Assembly (NCBI RefSeq): GCF_900109135.1
Contig: NZ_FNYT01000015.1
Span: forward strand, 1 to 64,000
Origin: Trichococcus ilyis
GTDB taxonomy: Bacteria; Bacillota; Bacilli; Lactobacillales; Aerococcaceae
Direction: 5' to 3'
DNA length: 64,000 bases
Each line of letters opens with the position of its first letter. Position 1 is the stretch's first letter. The notes under the pieces are model-generated. The model had not been told where the DNA came from, did no database searches, and was given only the letters and a program-made list of their open reading frames with translations. Position numbers and translations under genes: made by a program. Shown in pieces: positions 52,682 to 63,641 of the stretch.

Positions 52682-53624
52682 TCGTTTCGAACCTTGTGCC
52701 TTCCTGAATATCGCAGGCACTGCCGCGCAAATAATCCGCCGCAAGCATGCGTTTTTTCCCGGCTGGCTGCAGTTCCGTCATCTTGAAGACGGTCCCTTCC
52801 CCGCATGCCACATACAGGGCTTCTTTGTCCGTTGCGATAACCGTCCCGGGTTCATCCGCCGTGGTTGCTTGGACAGCCTGTCCCGCCCAGACTTTGATCC
52901 TTTGGCCATCCAGAAGTGTATGCGCCACTGGCCATGGACGCATGCCGCGGACTTGCCAGGCTATTTGCGCAGCTGTTTTGCTCCAGTCGATGCGCTCTTC
53001 TTCGCGCTTGATGTTCGGCGAAAAGGTGGCTTCGGATTCATTTTGTTCTTCCGCAACCAATTTCCCTTGGAAAAAATCAGGCAGCGTTTCGATCAGCAGG
53101 TCTCTGCCCAGTTCGCTCAGCTTCGAGAACATCGTCCCGACATCATCAGCCTCGGTGATCGGGATGGATTTCTGGGCCAAGACAGCTCCGGCATCCATTT
53201 TTTTCTCCATGTACATGATCGAGACGCCGGTTTCTTTATCGCCATTGATGATTGCGTAATGAACCGGTGCGCCGCCGCGATATTTCGGCAACAAGGACGC
53301 GTGCACGTTGATGGAACGGAAGCGAGGGGCATTCAGCAGCTTGCTCGGCAAGAACTGGCCATAGGCTGCTGTGATGATCAGATCCGGCTTCAGCGCTATC
53401 AGTTCCTCCATTTCCGTGGAACCGGCAATCTTTTCCGGCTGATAGATCGGCAAACCGTGTTTGAGCGCGGCTTCCTTGACCGGCGAGGGGGTCAACGTTT
53501 TTTTTCTGCCCACCGGGCGATCCGGTTGTGTCACGACAGCAATCACCTCATAGTGATGCAGCAATAAGGCTTCCAAAATGGGCACCGAAAAGTCAGGTGT
53601 CCCCATAAATATGATTTTTTTCAT
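52671..53624 (-). CDS. fmt: Methionyl-tRNA formyltransferase
   Basis: Formylates initiator Met-tRNA using 10-formyl-tetrahydrofolate. Starts KKIIFMGTPDFSVPILEAL; catalytic Asn/His/Asp set in SINVHASLLPKYRGGAP and a later Asp. A C-terminal OB-fold binds tRNA. 317 residues. TAGGAGG precedes the ATG, 14 bp after priA. No def (peptide deformylase) gene is adjacent. Confidence 0.96.
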   Translation of the reverse strand: MKKIIFMGTPDFSVPILEALLLHHYEVIAVVTQPDRPVGRKKTLTPSPVKEAALKHGLPIYQPEKIAGSTEMEELIALKPDLIITAAYGQFLPSKLLNAPRFRSINVHASLLPKYRGGAPVHYAIINGDKETGVSIMYMEKKMDAGAVLAQKSIPITEADDVGTMFSKLSELGRDLLIETLPDFFQGKLVAEEQNESEATFSPNIKREEERIDWSKTAAQIAWQVRGMRPWPVAHTLLDGQRIKVWAGQAVQATTADEPGTVIATDKEALYVACGEGTVFKMTELQPAGKKRMLAADYLRGSACDIQEGTRFETNGQ

Positions 53625-53638
53625 CGTCTGCTTACCTC

Positions 53639-56044
53639 CTAGAAGAAATTGACGGGCTCCGAATCGATCGAAATGTAGAGACCCCGTGCATTTTCTTTTT
53701 GTGACTCATCCAATATTTGTTTTAAAGTCGGATGTAGTTTTGTTTCTTGTTTGTATTTGACCAATATCTGGAAATAATAACGATTGTTCACCCTTGCGAT
53801 GGAACCTTTCGATGGCCCCAGCAGTATGGTGCTGGGCTCAAGCTTATGCTTGAGGATCTCATGGATCTCATAAATTTTCTTCTGCGCCTTTTTTTCATCA
53901 GGGTTGCTGACGGTGATGAGCGCCGTATAGAAATAGGGGGGATAACCAGCTTTATGCCGAAGCGACATCTCGGTCCGGTAAAAACCTTCGTAATTGTGTT
54001 GCTGGGCGAAAAGGATGGCATAGTGATCCGGATTGTAGGATTGCACGACCACTTCCCCGGGTAATTCGGCGCGGCCGGCACGGCCGCTGACTTGCGTCAG
54101 CAGCTGGAATGTCCTTTCCGATGACCGGAAATCCGGCAGGCCCAAGGAAGTGTCCGCGTTGATGACGCCGACCAAGGTGATGTTGGGAAAATCCAAGCCT
54201 TTCGCGATCATCTGCGTGCCAAGCAAGATATCGGCCTCGCTCCTGCCGAATGCCGACAGGATTGCCTCATGGCCGCCTTTTTTGCGGGTGGTGTCCACAT
54301 CCATGCGCAAAATGCGCGCTTCCGGAAAGAGCGACTGCAGCTCTTCTTCGATTTTTTGGGTTCCGGTCCCGTAATAGCGGAAATTATGCCCTTTGCATTT
54401 CGGGCAAATATTCGGGATCGCTTCCTCATGGCCGCAGTAATGGCACTTCATCGTTTTGCTGTCCATATGCAAAGTCAGACTGATGTCGCAATTCGGGCAT
54501 TCAAGGACAAAGCCGCAATCCCGGCACATGATGAAAGAGGAATAGCCTCTTTTGTTCAACATCAGCACTATCTGCTGTTTTTTCTGCAACCGATCGGTAA
54601 TCTTTTCCTGCAGCGCCATGGAAAAGCTGCTGCGGTTGTTCGCTTTGAATTCATCGCGCATGTCAACAATCTGAACTTGGGGCAAGGCGCGTTGATTGAA
54701 CCGTGCCTTCAGTTCGACCAAAGTGTAGACTTTTTTCTGCGCCCTTGCCCGCGACTCCAGCGAAGGCGTCGCGCTCCCCAAGATAACAGGGCAATGGTGG
54801 TGCTGACCGCGCCAGATTGCGATATTCCGGGCATGATACTTCGGATTTTCATCCTGCTTGTAGGTACTCTCGTGTTCTTCATCCATGATGATGATGCCGA
54901 GATTTTCCACCGGCGCAAAAATGGAAGAACGCGCCCCGACTACGACATCTGCTTCGCCGCGATGGATTTTGCGCCATTCGTCGTATTTCTCCCCTGAAGA
55001 AAGCGCACTGTGCATCACTGCTACGCGGTTTCCGAAGCGGCTCTTGAAGTGGTTGACCATCTGCGGCGTCAGCGCGATTTCAGGAACAAGCATCAAAGCA
55101 GTCTTGCCTTTTTTGATCACTTCAGCGATCAGCTGAAGATAGACTTCCGTTTTCCCGCTCCCTGTTACGCCTTGCAAAAGGAACACCTCATGCCGTTCAT
55201 CCCGGATGCTTGCATGCATCGTCTGGAAGGCTGCCCTCTGTTCAGCCGAAAGCGGCAGGGCTTCGGTTTTTTTGAACAGGCGGTCTTTGAAGGGGTCGCG
55301 CAGAATTTCTCTGTCCGCCGTTTTGAGCCACCCCTTCTCCACCCCTGCCCGGATTGCGGCAGAGCCGACATCGAATTGATCCTTGTATTCCTTGGAAGTC
55401 AAAGGGGTTCCGTTCATGGCCATGATTGCCGCCAACAGCGCTTGCTGCTGTTTTGCTGTTTTTTTCAGACTGCGGTAGGCATCCTCCAGCCTTTCCATAT
55501 CCAGATCGGAATAATAGACTTGCACGGTTTTGGCTTTTGCCTGGTTTTTCAGGATGTAGTTGACCTCTATTTTGCCGGCTTGCTTCAATTCGATCAGCTG
55601 CGGCAAAAGACCGCGGTCGACAGCGGTTTCCCAAGTCATTTTGTTTTTCCCTTGAAAAATCCCGTAGAAGGTTTCCTCATCCAGCTCGTCAACGACCTCT
55701 ACTTCTTTTTCATACTTCGCCTTCAGCATAGTCGGCAACATGGTCTGGTAGCAATGGATCCGGTAAGCATAGACGGTCTCTGCCATTTCCTCGCCCAGCA
55801 AAAGCAGTTCTTCGGTCAGTGCCGGTTCGATGTCCAACGGTTGGATAATTTCCTTGAGTTCCCCTTCAAAATCGGAATGATCGGAAATTTCCGTGATGAA
55901 CCCTTGGATGACGCGATTGTTGAAAGGCACTTCAACACGCATCCCTTTTCCCAGCTTATGCTCCATCGCCGGAGGAATCGCATAATCGAAGGGACGATTG
56001 GTCTGCATTGCAGGTATGTCCACGATAACTTTGGCAATTTGCAA
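53639..56044 (-). CDS. priA: Primosomal protein N' (replication restart helicase PriA)
   Basis: Reloads the replisome at repaired forks. DNA-binding N-terminus (PFDYAIP), winged helix, helicase motifs GVTGSGKT and MDEEHE, and four Cys pairs binding two zincs: CRDC, CPNC, CHYC and CPKC. The TTG at 56044 aligns with Bacillus PriA (QIAKVIVD) and lies five bases after GGAGGGG; 801 residues. An ATG five codons earlier is inside the ribosome binding site. First gene of priA-fmt-rsmB-prpC-prkC. Confidence 0.95.
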   Translation of the reverse strand: MQIAKVIVDIPAMQTNRPFDYAIPPAMEHKLGKGMRVEVPFNNRVIQGFITEISDHSDFEGELKEIIQPLDIEPALTEELLLLGEEMAETVYAYRIHCYQTMLPTMLKAKYEKEVEVVDELDEETFYGIFQGKNKMTWETAVDRGLLPQLIELKQAGKIEVNYILKNQAKAKTVQVYYSDLDMERLEDAYRSLKKTAKQQQALLAAIMAMNGTPLTSKEYKDQFDVGSAAIRAGVEKGWLKTADREILRDPFKDRLFKKTEALPLSAEQRAAFQTMHASIRDERHEVFLLQGVTGSGKTEVYLQLIAEVIKKGKTALMLVPEIALTPQMVNHFKSRFGNRVAVMHSALSSGEKYDEWRKIHRGEADVVVGARSSIFAPVENLGIIIMDEEHESTYKQDENPKYHARNIAIWRGQHHHCPVILGSATPSLESRARAQKKVYTLVELKARFNQRALPQVQIVDMRDEFKANNRSSFSMALQEKITDRLQKKQQIVLMLNKRGYSSFIMCRDCGFVLECPNCDISLTLHMDSKTMKCHYCGHEEAIPNICPKCKGHNFRYYGTGTQKIEEELQSLFPEARILRMDVDTTRKKGGHEAILSAFGRSEADILLGTQMIAKGLDFPNITLVGVINADTSLGLPDFRSSERTFQLLTQVSGRAGRAELPGEVVVQSYNPDHYAILFAQQHNYEGFYRTEMSLRHKAGYPPYFYTALITVSNPDEKKAQKKIYEIHEILKHKLEPSTILLGPSKGSIARVNNRYYFQILVKYKQETKLHPTLKQILDESQKENARGLYISIDSEPVNFF

Positions 56045-56075
56045 ATAAACCCCTCCCATTCATAATCTACCCACT

Positions 56076-56104
56076 ATTTTACTAAATGTTGCCGGCAATG
56101 TCTT
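56076..56104 (-). promoter_or_regulatory. Possible promoter of priA operon
   Basis: Minus-strand AAGACA (56099-56104) and TAAAAT (56076-56081), spacer 17 bp, downstream of the rpoZ terminator. Confidence 0.45.
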
Positions 56105-56120
56105 GTCGGACTTTTGGCAT

Positions 56121-56162
56121 CAAAAAATAAAACTACTGATTTTGAAGTTCAAAAACAGTAGT
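56121..56162 (-). terminator. Terminator of gmk-rpoZ
   Basis: ACTACTG paired with CAGTAGT around a 20-nt A/T-rich loop, followed on the minus strand by TTTTATTTTTTG. Confidence 0.7.
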
Positions 56163-56182
56163 CCGTATTCATTCCTATTCTG

Positions 56183-56398
56183 TTATCTATCAGGGATGAT
56201 GGAGTCCGGATCGATTTCCAATTCGCCCGCAACTACTTCTTCCAACGCACGCCCGACATTCTTGAATGAATGGTAGGTGTCCAATAGAGGCTCTGAGCGC
56301 TCATGCAGCTCATGTGCTCTTTTGCTGGAAAGAATGACCATCGAATATTTTGAATCCACTTGCTCCAACAATTTGTCGATCGAAGGATATAACATCAT
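56183..56398 (-). CDS. rpoZ: DNA-directed RNA polymerase omega subunit
   Basis: 71-residue omega subunit that aids folding of beta-prime. Contains MLYPSIDKLLEQVDSKYSM, LSSKRAHELHE and the KNVGRALEEV motif. Two adjacent ATGs begin it; GGGAG lies nine bases upstream of the first. Follows gmk by 6 bp, the usual gmk-rpoZ pair. Confidence 0.95.
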   Translation of the reverse strand: MMLYPSIDKLLEQVDSKYSMVILSSKRAHELHERSEPLLDTYHSFKNVGRALEEVVAGELEIDPDSIIPDR

Positions 56399-56404
56399 AT
56401 CATT

Positions 56405-57016
56405 TTACTCCCTTTCATCGGCACAGATAGTGTCCAGAATCCGTGAAACTTTCAAGTGTTCGCTTTGGATGATGCCAAGCACTTTCTGCACTGCATTCTC
56501 TACTGTGTCGTTTTCTACCGCATAATCATAATACCGCATCAAACTGAGCTCTTCAATAGCCTTTTCCATTCTTTGCTTGATGATCGGCGACTCGTCCGTC
56601 CCGCGGTTTACGATCCGCGACTCCAATTCCGTCATATCAGGCGGCGTCAGGAAGATGAAAATCCCTTCCGGCATCCGTTCCTTCACTTGCATGGCGCCTT
56701 GAACTTCGATCTCCAAAAAAATATCTTGTCCTGTTTCCAATGTTCTTCTTACATAGTCGATTGGCGTCCCGTAGTAATTCCCAACATATTCGGTATATTC
56801 CAACAGTTCATTATTGGCGATCATTCTCTCGAACTCTTCTCTTTCCTTGAAGAAGTAATCTTTGCCATCCACTTCCCCTTCGCGCGCTTTGCGGGTCGTT
56901 GCGGAAATTGAATATATGAACTCCCGTTCACCACGAGAAAAAATTGCTTGTCTCACAGTCCCTTTGCCTACTCCCGAAGGTCCGGATAAGACAATCAACA
57001 ATCCTTTTTCTGTCAT
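56405..57016 (-). CDS. gmk: Guanylate kinase
   Basis: Converts GMP and ATP to GDP and ADP. Walker [12 protein letters not shown] (11-21), GMP-binding [13 protein letters not shown] and [13 protein letters not shown]. 203 residues, standard. Start ATG at 57016 with a weak GGTGGG upstream. Heads gmk-rpoZ. Confidence 0.95.
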   Translation of the reverse strand: MTEKGLLIVLSGPSGVGKGTVRQAIFSRGEREFIYSISATTRKAREGEVDGKDYFFKEREEFERMIANNELLEYTEYVGNYYGTPIDYVRRTLETGQDIFLEIEVQGAMQVKERMPEGIFIFLTPPDMTELESRIVNRGTDESPIIKQRMEKAIEELSLMRYYDYAVENDTVENAVQKVLGIIQSEHLKVSRILDTICADERE

Positions 57017-57088
57017 TTAATGCCCACCATCCAATTATATTTTTACAGCATCGTGCAGCCTCTTGCGGCTTTCTGTTTATTATTCCAT

Positions 57089-57117
57089 AGTTTAACACAA
57101 TTTCAGCAAGGATTAAA
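57089..57117 (-). promoter_or_regulatory. Possible promoter of gmk
   Basis: Minus-strand TTTAAT (57112-57117) and TAAACT (57089-57094), spacer 17 bp, followed by a leader of about 65 nt with a small GC hairpin. Confidence 0.35.
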
Positions 57118-57183
57118 CCTTTACCGGAGTCTTCCGCCAACATTTTTCTAGTTACCGTTTTCAGCAAGCGCATGAACAGAAAA

Positions 57184-57360
57184 AGAGCGGAACAGAACGC
57201 GTTTAGCCCCGGACCACTGGAGCGGACAAGCGCAGGCTGGCTGTAAGCCATCCGAGCATTGTTCGTGAAGTGGAGCCAAGGGCTGCGTTCTGTTCCGCGC
57301 TTACGTAAACTATGTTCGGATACAGGAAAGAGGCCGGGATTTTGTCCCGGCCTCTTTCCT
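57184..57360. repeat. Structured repeat with long stem-loop and terminator
   Basis: AGCGGAACAGAACGC (57186-57200) pairs with GCGTTCTGTTCCGC (57285-57298). Nested pairs inside are AGCCC/GGGCT, CCACT/AGTGG, GGACAA/TTGTTC and the apex GGCTGGC/GCCATCC. A spacer with ACTATGTTCGGATACAGG and the ntpD terminator hairpin follow. The flanks and terminator recur at 4403-4479. It has no coding potential I can defend. It may be a MITE-like or REP-like element, or a structured RNA. It lies in the gap 57017-57363. Confidence 0.6.
57324..57360 (-). terminator. Terminator of the V-ATPase operon
   Basis: AGGAAAGAGGCCGGG paired with CCCGGCCTCTTTCCT, a 15-bp stem; U-tract is poor, so efficiency is uncertain. 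Confidence 0.65.
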
Positions 57361-57363
57361 GCA

Positions 57364-57999
57364 TCATGAAACGCCCATGTCTTTGACTTTCATCATCCGG
57401 ACAATGCTGGAACGCTCGTTTTCTTCGAGTTTCATCTGAATATAACGGATCGTCTCCTGCAGCTGCGGAATCATATTGTACTCCAAGGCATTCACACGCC
57501 TTCTGGTCTTTTCGATCTCATCGGCAAGCAGTTGGCAGGTTTTTTCGATTTCCGATAGCTTGAGCAGTTTCGGAAGGATGTCTTCAATCTTTTTGATTGC
57601 ATCATCCAATTCACCGTTGGAGTTCACATAGCCGTACTGCAAGTCCGAGGATTTTTCGTCCTGGTCAACAATCGAAAAATTCATTTGCGGCACAACGACA
57701 CTCATGATATTTTTTTCCTGGATATCCAATTCCACCGCTGTTCCGGGCACAGCGAACAATTCTTCAATGAACGATTCATTCAGAAGCGACTTAGCTACCA
57801 CGAAAGATCGCATGGAAGCAGTCAGCTCGGTTTCGACTTCATCCCTCAGGAGGTTGTTTTCGCGGATCAGGTTGATGAACTGACGCATCAATTCATCTTG
57901 TTTGTCCTTCAGCAGTTTATGGCCGCGTGTGGAAAGAACCAGACGCGATTTCAGGTTGGACAGTTCCATCCGGGTTGGCTTCACATTCAATCTGGCCAT
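57364..57999 (-). CDS. ntpD: V-type ATPase subunit D
   Basis: Central rotor shaft of the V1 part. 211 residues, mostly two long helices (about 1-75 and 130-200), with [16 protein letters not shown] at the start and [16 protein letters not shown] near the end, the family signature. Last gene of the operon, 6 bp after ntpB; followed by the structured repeat and terminator. Confidence 0.95.
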   Translation of the reverse strand: MARLNVKPTRMELSNLKSRLVLSTRGHKLLKDKQDELMRQFINLIRENNLLRDEVETELTASMRSFVVAKSLLNESFIEELFAVPGTAVELDIQEKNIMSVVVPQMNFSIVDQDEKSSDLQYGYVNSNGELDDAIKKIEDILPKLLKLSEIEKTCQLLADEIEKTRRRVNALEYNMIPQLQETIRYIQMKLEENERSSIVRMMKVKDMGVS

Positions 58000-58005
58000 G
58001 GATGA

Positions 58006-59382
58006 TCACTCTCCCTTCGGCATAAACTCATCGATCATTTCACTCTTGATCCTCTTAAGTTCAGTCACCGGCAGGATCGACAGCAGTTCCCAGCCCAATG
58101 CCAATGTCTCCTCGATTGAACGGTTTGTATAGAAACCTTGACTGATGTATTCTTCTTCAAAACGCTTCGTGAATTGCACATAAAGTTTGTCGGTCTTGGA
58201 CAAGGCCGACTCCCCTAGGATGACGGCCAATTCTTTTGCTTGCTTCCCTTTTGCGTATGCCGCGAACAATTGGTTCATCGTAGCCGCATGGTCTTTTCTT
58301 GTTTTGCCTTCGCCGGTCCCTTTATCCTTCAGACGGGAAAGGGAAGGCAATACGTTGATCGGCGGTTTTATGCCGGAGTTGTTCAACTCGCGGGAAAGGA
58401 TGATTTGGCCTTCCGTGATGTAGCCGGTCAGATCCGGAATCGGATGCGTGATGTCATCTTCCGGCATGGAGAGGATCGGAATCTGAGTCACCGAGCCTTT
58501 TTTGCCGATGATACGGCCAGCACGCTCATACAAGGTTGAAAGGTTCGTATACAAATATCCCGGATAACCGCGACGGCCAGGCACTTCTCGGCGGGCTGCC
58601 GAAATTTCGCGCAAAGCCTCGCAGTAGTTGGTCATGTCGGTCATGATGACCAGCACATGCATATCTTTCTCGTAGGCCAAATATTCAGCCACAGTCAAGG
58701 CCATTTTCGGCGTGGCGATACGTTCGATGGCCGGATCGTTCGCCAGATTGATGAACATGACCGAGCGGTCGATCGCGCCCGTTTTGCGGAAATCTTCCAT
58801 GAAATATTCTTTTTCCTCAAATGTGATCCCCATGGCCGCAAATACGACCGCGAATTTTTCATCGCTGTTCAAAACCGTCGCTTGACGGGCGATCTGCGCT
58901 GCCAGCTCTTTATGCGGCAAACCCGAGCCGGAGAACACAGGCAGTTTCTGTCCTCTGACCAATGTGTTCAGATGGTCGATGGCAGAAATCCCGGTTTGGA
59001 TGAACTCATCCGGATAATCACGCGCCACTGGGTTGATGGCCTGTCCATTCACATCCAGATTCATTTCCGGGATGATGTCCGGACCGCCGTCGATCGGATT
59101 GCCCATCCCGTCGAAGACCCGCCCTACCATGTCCTCGGAAACCGGAATGGAAAGTGGTTTTCCGCGGAAACGGACTTTCGTGTCCTTGATGTTGATGCCG
59201 CTTGGGCCTTCGAAGATCTGCACCATCGCTTTGTCTTTGCTGACTTCCAAAACTTGGCCATGGCGGATTTCGCCGTTTTGCATCTGGATTTCAACCAACT
59301 CATCGAATTTGACTCCCTCGATCTGTTCCACAGCCATCAAGGGGCCTACCACTTCGGTTACTGTTTTATATTCCTTAAGCAT
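58006..59382 (-). CDS. ntpB: V-type ATPase subunit B (regulatory)
   Basis: Non-catalytic nucleotide-binding-fold subunit alternating with A in the V1 hexamer. It lacks a Walker A Lys; conserved parts are [30 protein letters not shown] and [18 protein letters not shown]. 458 residues. The start overlaps ntpA by 8 bp and is preceded by GGAGGGATG. Confidence 0.96.
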   Translation of the reverse strand: MLKEYKTVTEVVGPLMAVEQIEGVKFDELVEIQMQNGEIRHGQVLEVSKDKAMVQIFEGPSGINIKDTKVRFRGKPLSIPVSEDMVGRVFDGMGNPIDGGPDIIPEMNLDVNGQAINPVARDYPDEFIQTGISAIDHLNTLVRGQKLPVFSGSGLPHKELAAQIARQATVLNSDEKFAVVFAAMGITFEEKEYFMEDFRKTGAIDRSVMFINLANDPAIERIATPKMALTVAEYLAYEKDMHVLVIMTDMTNYCEALREISAARREVPGRRGYPGYLYTNLSTLYERAGRIIGKKGSVTQIPILSMPEDDITHPIPDLTGYITEGQIILSRELNNSGIKPPINVLPSLSRLKDKGTGEGKTRKDHAATMNQLFAAYAKGKQAKELAVILGESALSKTDKLYVQFTKRFEEEYISQGFYTNRSIEETLALGWELLSILPVTELKRIKSEMIDEFMPKGE

Positions 59383-61159
59383 GGTGCGTCATCCCTCCTT
59401 CCGCAACGATTTCATGCAATCTTTTCTTCATGTCCGCTTTGATGTTTTCCATTTCGGCAAGTTCTTCTTCCCTGATATATTTGCTTCTTGCGATCCGATC
59501 GCGCAATTCAATGGTGCCTTCGATGATTTCGTTGAAGTATGCTCCCAGGCGCATCGCCTCTCGCGCTTCGGTTTCGAAGCTCAGGATCAGATCCAGCATC
59601 GCCAATTGTTTTGTACGGGATGTGTAGGTATCGACATCGTCGAATGCGTTCTGCTGCAGATAATCTTCGCGCAACGATTCTGCGATTGCCATTGTCATGC
59701 GGTCCTTTTCGGACAAGGATTCGATACCGACCAGACGGACAATCTCTTCCAATTCCGATTCTTCCTGCAGAAGGTTCATCGCGTGTTGAACCATCTCTGA
59801 CCATCTTGTCTGCAAAGCATTATTCAGATATTCCCCGACTTCCGTATTGTACAGGGAGTAGGAAGACAACCAGTTCATTGATGGGAAATGTCTTTTTTGT
59901 GCCAGAGAGGCATCCAACGCCCAGAATACTTTAACGACACGCAAGGTGTTTTGGGTCACCGGTTCAGAGATGTCCCCGCCTGGAGGAGAAACGGCACCGA
60001 TGGCGGTGATGCTTCCTTCACGGTCTTCCGACCCCAAAGCCAACACGCGTCCTGCCCGTTCATAATACTCCGCCACACGGCTTCCCAGATAGGCCGGGTA
60101 GCCTTCGTCGCCGGGCATCTCTTCCAGACGGCCGGACATTTCGCGCAAAGCTTCTGCCCAACGGGATGTCGAGTCGGCCATGATCGCTACGCTGTAACCC
60201 ATGTCCCGGAAATATTCCGCGATGGTAATCCCGGTATAGATGGAGGCTTCCCGCGCCGCTACCGGCATGTTGGAGGTATTGGCAATGAGGATCGTACGCT
60301 CCATCAAAGATTCGCCGGTGTTCGGGTCGATCAATTCCGGGAATTCGTTCAGTACATCGGTCATCTCATTGCCGCGTTCGCCGCAACCGACGTAAATGAC
60401 GATATCCACATCACTGTACTTAGCGATCTGATGCTGCACGACGGTTTTTCCTGCTCCGAACGGACCGGGAACAGCTGCCGCTCCGCCTTTTGTGATTGGG
60501 AAAAAGGTATCGATGACGCGCTGGCCGGTCACCATCGGCGTGTGCGGATTCATCTTCTGCTTGAATGGGCGTCCGCGACGGACCGGCCATCTCTGCACCA
60601 AAGTCAATTCTTTCGTACCATTTTCGGTTTCAATGACATAAGCCGTGTCATCCAAAGTGTAGTTGCCGTCCTGGATGGCAGTCAATTTGCCTGAGATGCC
60701 ATAAGGGACCATGATCCGGTGCTCGATGACTTTCGTCTCCTGCACGGTACCCACGATATCGCCGGCAACGACATGATCGCCGACTTTCTTCGCGGCTTTG
60801 AATGCCCATACGTTTTTCCTGTTCAAAGATGGGATATCCGTCCCACGCACTAAATAATTGCTTTGCGTTACATCGCGGAACGTATCCAAAGGACGCTGGA
60901 TTCCGTCAAACATTTGCGACAGGATGCCGGGCCCCAATTCGACAGACAGAGCCTCCCCTGTTGTGATGACCGGTTCTCCAGGACCAATACCGGAAGTTTC
61001 CTCGTATACTTGGATGGATGCGACATCATTCCGCATCTCGATGATTTCGCCGATCAATCCCAATTCGCCGACGCGGCAAATATCTTGGATGTTCGCTTCT
61101 TCCATTCCTTCCGCCATGACTAAAGGTCCGGAAACTTTTATAATATTTCCATTTTTCAA
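59375..61159 (-). CDS. ntpA: V-type ATPase catalytic subunit A
   Basis: Hydrolyses ATP in V1. Walker [10 protein letters not shown] (232-240), the non-homologous region (about 110-200), [14 protein letters not shown] and [17 protein letters not shown]. 594 residues, as in Enterococcus hirae NtpA (593). GGAGGGG precedes the ATG. Forms the A3B3 head with ntpB. Confidence 0.97.
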   Translation of the reverse strand: MKNGNIIKVSGPLVMAEGMEEANIQDICRVGELGLIGEIIEMRNDVASIQVYEETSGIGPGEPVITTGEALSVELGPGILSQMFDGIQRPLDTFRDVTQSNYLVRGTDIPSLNRKNVWAFKAAKKVGDHVVAGDIVGTVQETKVIEHRIMVPYGISGKLTAIQDGNYTLDDTAYVIETENGTKELTLVQRWPVRRGRPFKQKMNPHTPMVTGQRVIDTFFPITKGGAAAVPGPFGAGKTVVQHQIAKYSDVDIVIYVGCGERGNEMTDVLNEFPELIDPNTGESLMERTILIANTSNMPVAAREASIYTGITIAEYFRDMGYSVAIMADSTSRWAEALREMSGRLEEMPGDEGYPAYLGSRVAEYYERAGRVLALGSEDREGSITAIGAVSPPGGDISEPVTQNTLRVVKVFWALDASLAQKRHFPSMNWLSSYSLYNTEVGEYLNNALQTRWSEMVQHAMNLLQEESELEEIVRLVGIESLSEKDRMTMAIAESLREDYLQQNAFDDVDTYTSRTKQLAMLDLILSFETEAREAMRLGAYFNEIIEGTIELRDRIARSKYIREEELAEMENIKADMKKRLHEIVAEGGMTHHA

Positions 61160-61175
61160 AAAAGTCCCCTCCTAA

Positions 61176-61487
61176 TTATAAGATGTTCTGTCCAACTGCT
61201 TTTTCGACATTCTCCTGAATGCGATTTTTCCCAATGTTCAGTGTTCCTTTATGGTTCGGAATCAGGATGATGGCAGGCTGGACTTTGCTGTCATATCTGC
61301 GCACTGTATCAGGTATTTCTTTAGCCATCTCTTCCGTAAGGTAGATGATCCCATAATTCTGCATCGCTAGACGGTCGATTGTTTCGCGGGCAGTCTGGGC
61401 GTTATGGCAGGCGAATACTTCGAACCCCAAAATCTTAAAAGGAAGGATGGAGTCTTTGTCTCCCACAACTGCAATATTATGAGCCAT
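61176..61487 (-). CDS. ntpG: V-type ATPase subunit F
   Basis: Small central-stalk subunit binding D, 103 residues (named NtpG in Enterococcus hirae, F elsewhere). Rossmann-like fold beginning IAVVGDKDSILPFKILGFEV. Start overlaps the ntpC end by 11 bp. 16 bp before ntpA. Confidence 0.9.
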   Translation of the reverse strand: MAHNIAVVGDKDSILPFKILGFEVFACHNAQTARETIDRLAMQNYGIIYLTEEMAKEIPDTVRRYDSKVQPAIILIPNHKGTLNIGKNRIQENVEKAVGQNIL

Positions 61488-62484
61488 ATACAGGTCGCAT
61501 CCTTTCCCTCAATATTTCTTCCTCGATCTGATTGTCTTTACCCACCAAAATCAAACGGATATTGGTGATTTCTTTTTCCTTGGCAAACAAGTAGCCCAAC
61601 AAAGGGAGCGGTCCAAACGGCCGGTACAACCCTTCCGCAACCAATTCATTGGTCAGTTCATCCACCAATTTATCCAATTTTTGGGTGTCGACTTCATTCG
61701 TCGTCTCCGAAACCAGGTTGGCCAAACGCGTGCCGTATGTTTTGCTCGAATAATATTTGCGCATGACGGCACTTGGTCCGTTAACCGATTCTTCGATCAG
61801 GTCTCGTTTCGCAACCGAACCTGAACTTGATAGGACCGTGTAAAGGAAGCCGCGCGGTTTGTTTTGCTTCAGGCTACGGATCAGCGTCGATAGGTTATAA
61901 AGATCGATCATGCCGTCCACCATTTTTGTGACGCTGGGATGATTGATTTTATCGCTGATGGAACGCAGATGTTTGAAGTAGTATGTGTCCATGAAGACTG
62001 TGGCCGCTTCGATGCGGTGATCCTCATCGAAATCGCGGATTGCTTCTTGGACACCCTCGATCAAAATCGGATGCTCATCGTTGCCGTCGCCGGTTTCGAC
62101 CAATTTTTTCAGGCTGCCCAAGGAGTCTTTACCGATCGGAATCAAAAGTTGCTCCAGTTGTTCACCCGAAAAGCGTTGTTTCAATAACACTTTCAGGTTG
62201 TGGTAGGTATAGCGCAACGCGAACAATTCGACAACTTCAGAAACCGGTGTGATGCTGAACAATTCCTTGTAGACCTCGGCCAGATGTTTCATGAGAAAAG
62301 CCTCGAAGTTTTTGCTCTCCTGGATTTCTTTCTCATCAAACTCATAGCCGGTGCCTTTCAGGACATCCAAGGCATCCTTTAAAGAAGAGGCTTTCAGCAT
62401 CCGATCGTAATCCGCTTCCGTCAATAAGTTCAGTTCATAAGTGCGAAGTACTGTATTGACGCCTTTGTAATCAATCTCTTGCAT
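61477..62484 (-). CDS. ntpC: V-type ATPase subunit C (d-type)
   Basis: Couples the central stalk to the membrane ring. 335 residues, all-helical, with the three-fold repeated pattern VNTVLRTYELNLLTEADYDRM at the start, FALRYTYHNLK and GYLFAKEKEITNIRLIL near the end. GGAGGGG precedes the ATG. Between ntpE and the F-subunit gene. Confidence 0.92.
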   Translation of the reverse strand: MQEIDYKGVNTVLRTYELNLLTEADYDRMLKASSLKDALDVLKGTGYEFDEKEIQESKNFEAFLMKHLAEVYKELFSITPVSEVVELFALRYTYHNLKVLLKQRFSGEQLEQLLIPIGKDSLGSLKKLVETGDGNDEHPILIEGVQEAIRDFDEDHRIEAATVFMDTYYFKHLRSISDKINHPSVTKMVDGMIDLYNLSTLIRSLKQNKPRGFLYTVLSSSGSVAKRDLIEESVNGPSAVMRKYYSSKTYGTRLANLVSETTNEVDTQKLDKLVDELTNELVAEGLYRPFGPLPLLGYLFAKEKEITNIRLILVGKDNQIEEEILRERMRPVYGS

Positions 62485-62496
62485 AGTGCCCCTCCT

Positions 62497-63087
62497 TTAC
62501 TTTTCGTCTTGGAATGCTAAAGCCGCCAGCTCCGCTGCGTATTCATTTTTGATATCCTCGATCAATTCGTCGAAGCAGTAATTGTAGTCGACTCCGCCTT
62601 CCTGAAGGATGAAACCGGCTTTATTCGGAATGGACCCTTGCGAAATTTTGACTCCCGGATGTTTCGCCAACAGTTGCTGCAGGCCTTTCCCTTGGAAGTG
62701 AGCCAGCGATTTCGCTCCCGGAACAATACGGTAAGCTTTTGACCCATCCATTCGGGAAAGCACCCCATCCAGGAATAGCGCAAAGTGGGCTTCATCCCAC
62801 TCGTTCATTTTTTCCAGCGCTTGCTGGAACACAGACTTCAGGATCAGCTGTTTTTCTTCCAAAACAGCATTGCGTTCTTTGTTCTTTAACGTTTGTTGCT
62901 CACGATCAAAATCGTTGGCAATTTTTTTCAAAACGGCAGCTTTGCGTGCCTTTTGCAGCTCCACCAGATTCCGTCTGCTCTCTTCTATCTTGGCGGCAGA
63001 AATTTTTTCGGCATCCTCCAGTTTGCTTTGCCCTTTTGCTTGCGCCTGATTCAGAATCTGTTCAGACAAGGCTTGTAGATCTTTCAC
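62497..63087 (-). CDS. ntpE: V-type ATPase subunit E
   Basis: Peripheral stalk subunit. N-terminal coiled coil (about 1-100, rich in Ala, Lys, Glu, Gln) and a C-terminal globular domain with GGVDYNYCFDELIEDIKNEY. 196 residues. AAGGAGATGAG precedes the ATG, 50 bp after ntpK. Confidence 0.9.
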   Translation of the reverse strand: MKDLQALSEQILNQAQAKGQSKLEDAEKISAAKIEESRRNLVELQKARKAAVLKKIANDFDREQQTLKNKERNAVLEEKQLILKSVFQQALEKMNEWDEAHFALFLDGVLSRMDGSKAYRIVPGAKSLAHFQGKGLQQLLAKHPGVKISQGSIPNKAGFILQEGGVDYNYCFDELIEDIKNEYAAELAALAFQDEK

Positions 63088-63137
63088 GCTTTCTCATCTC
63101 CTTACTTATTGTTTCATTCTTTTGGAGCATTTGAGAA

Positions 63138-63641
<504 letters not shown>

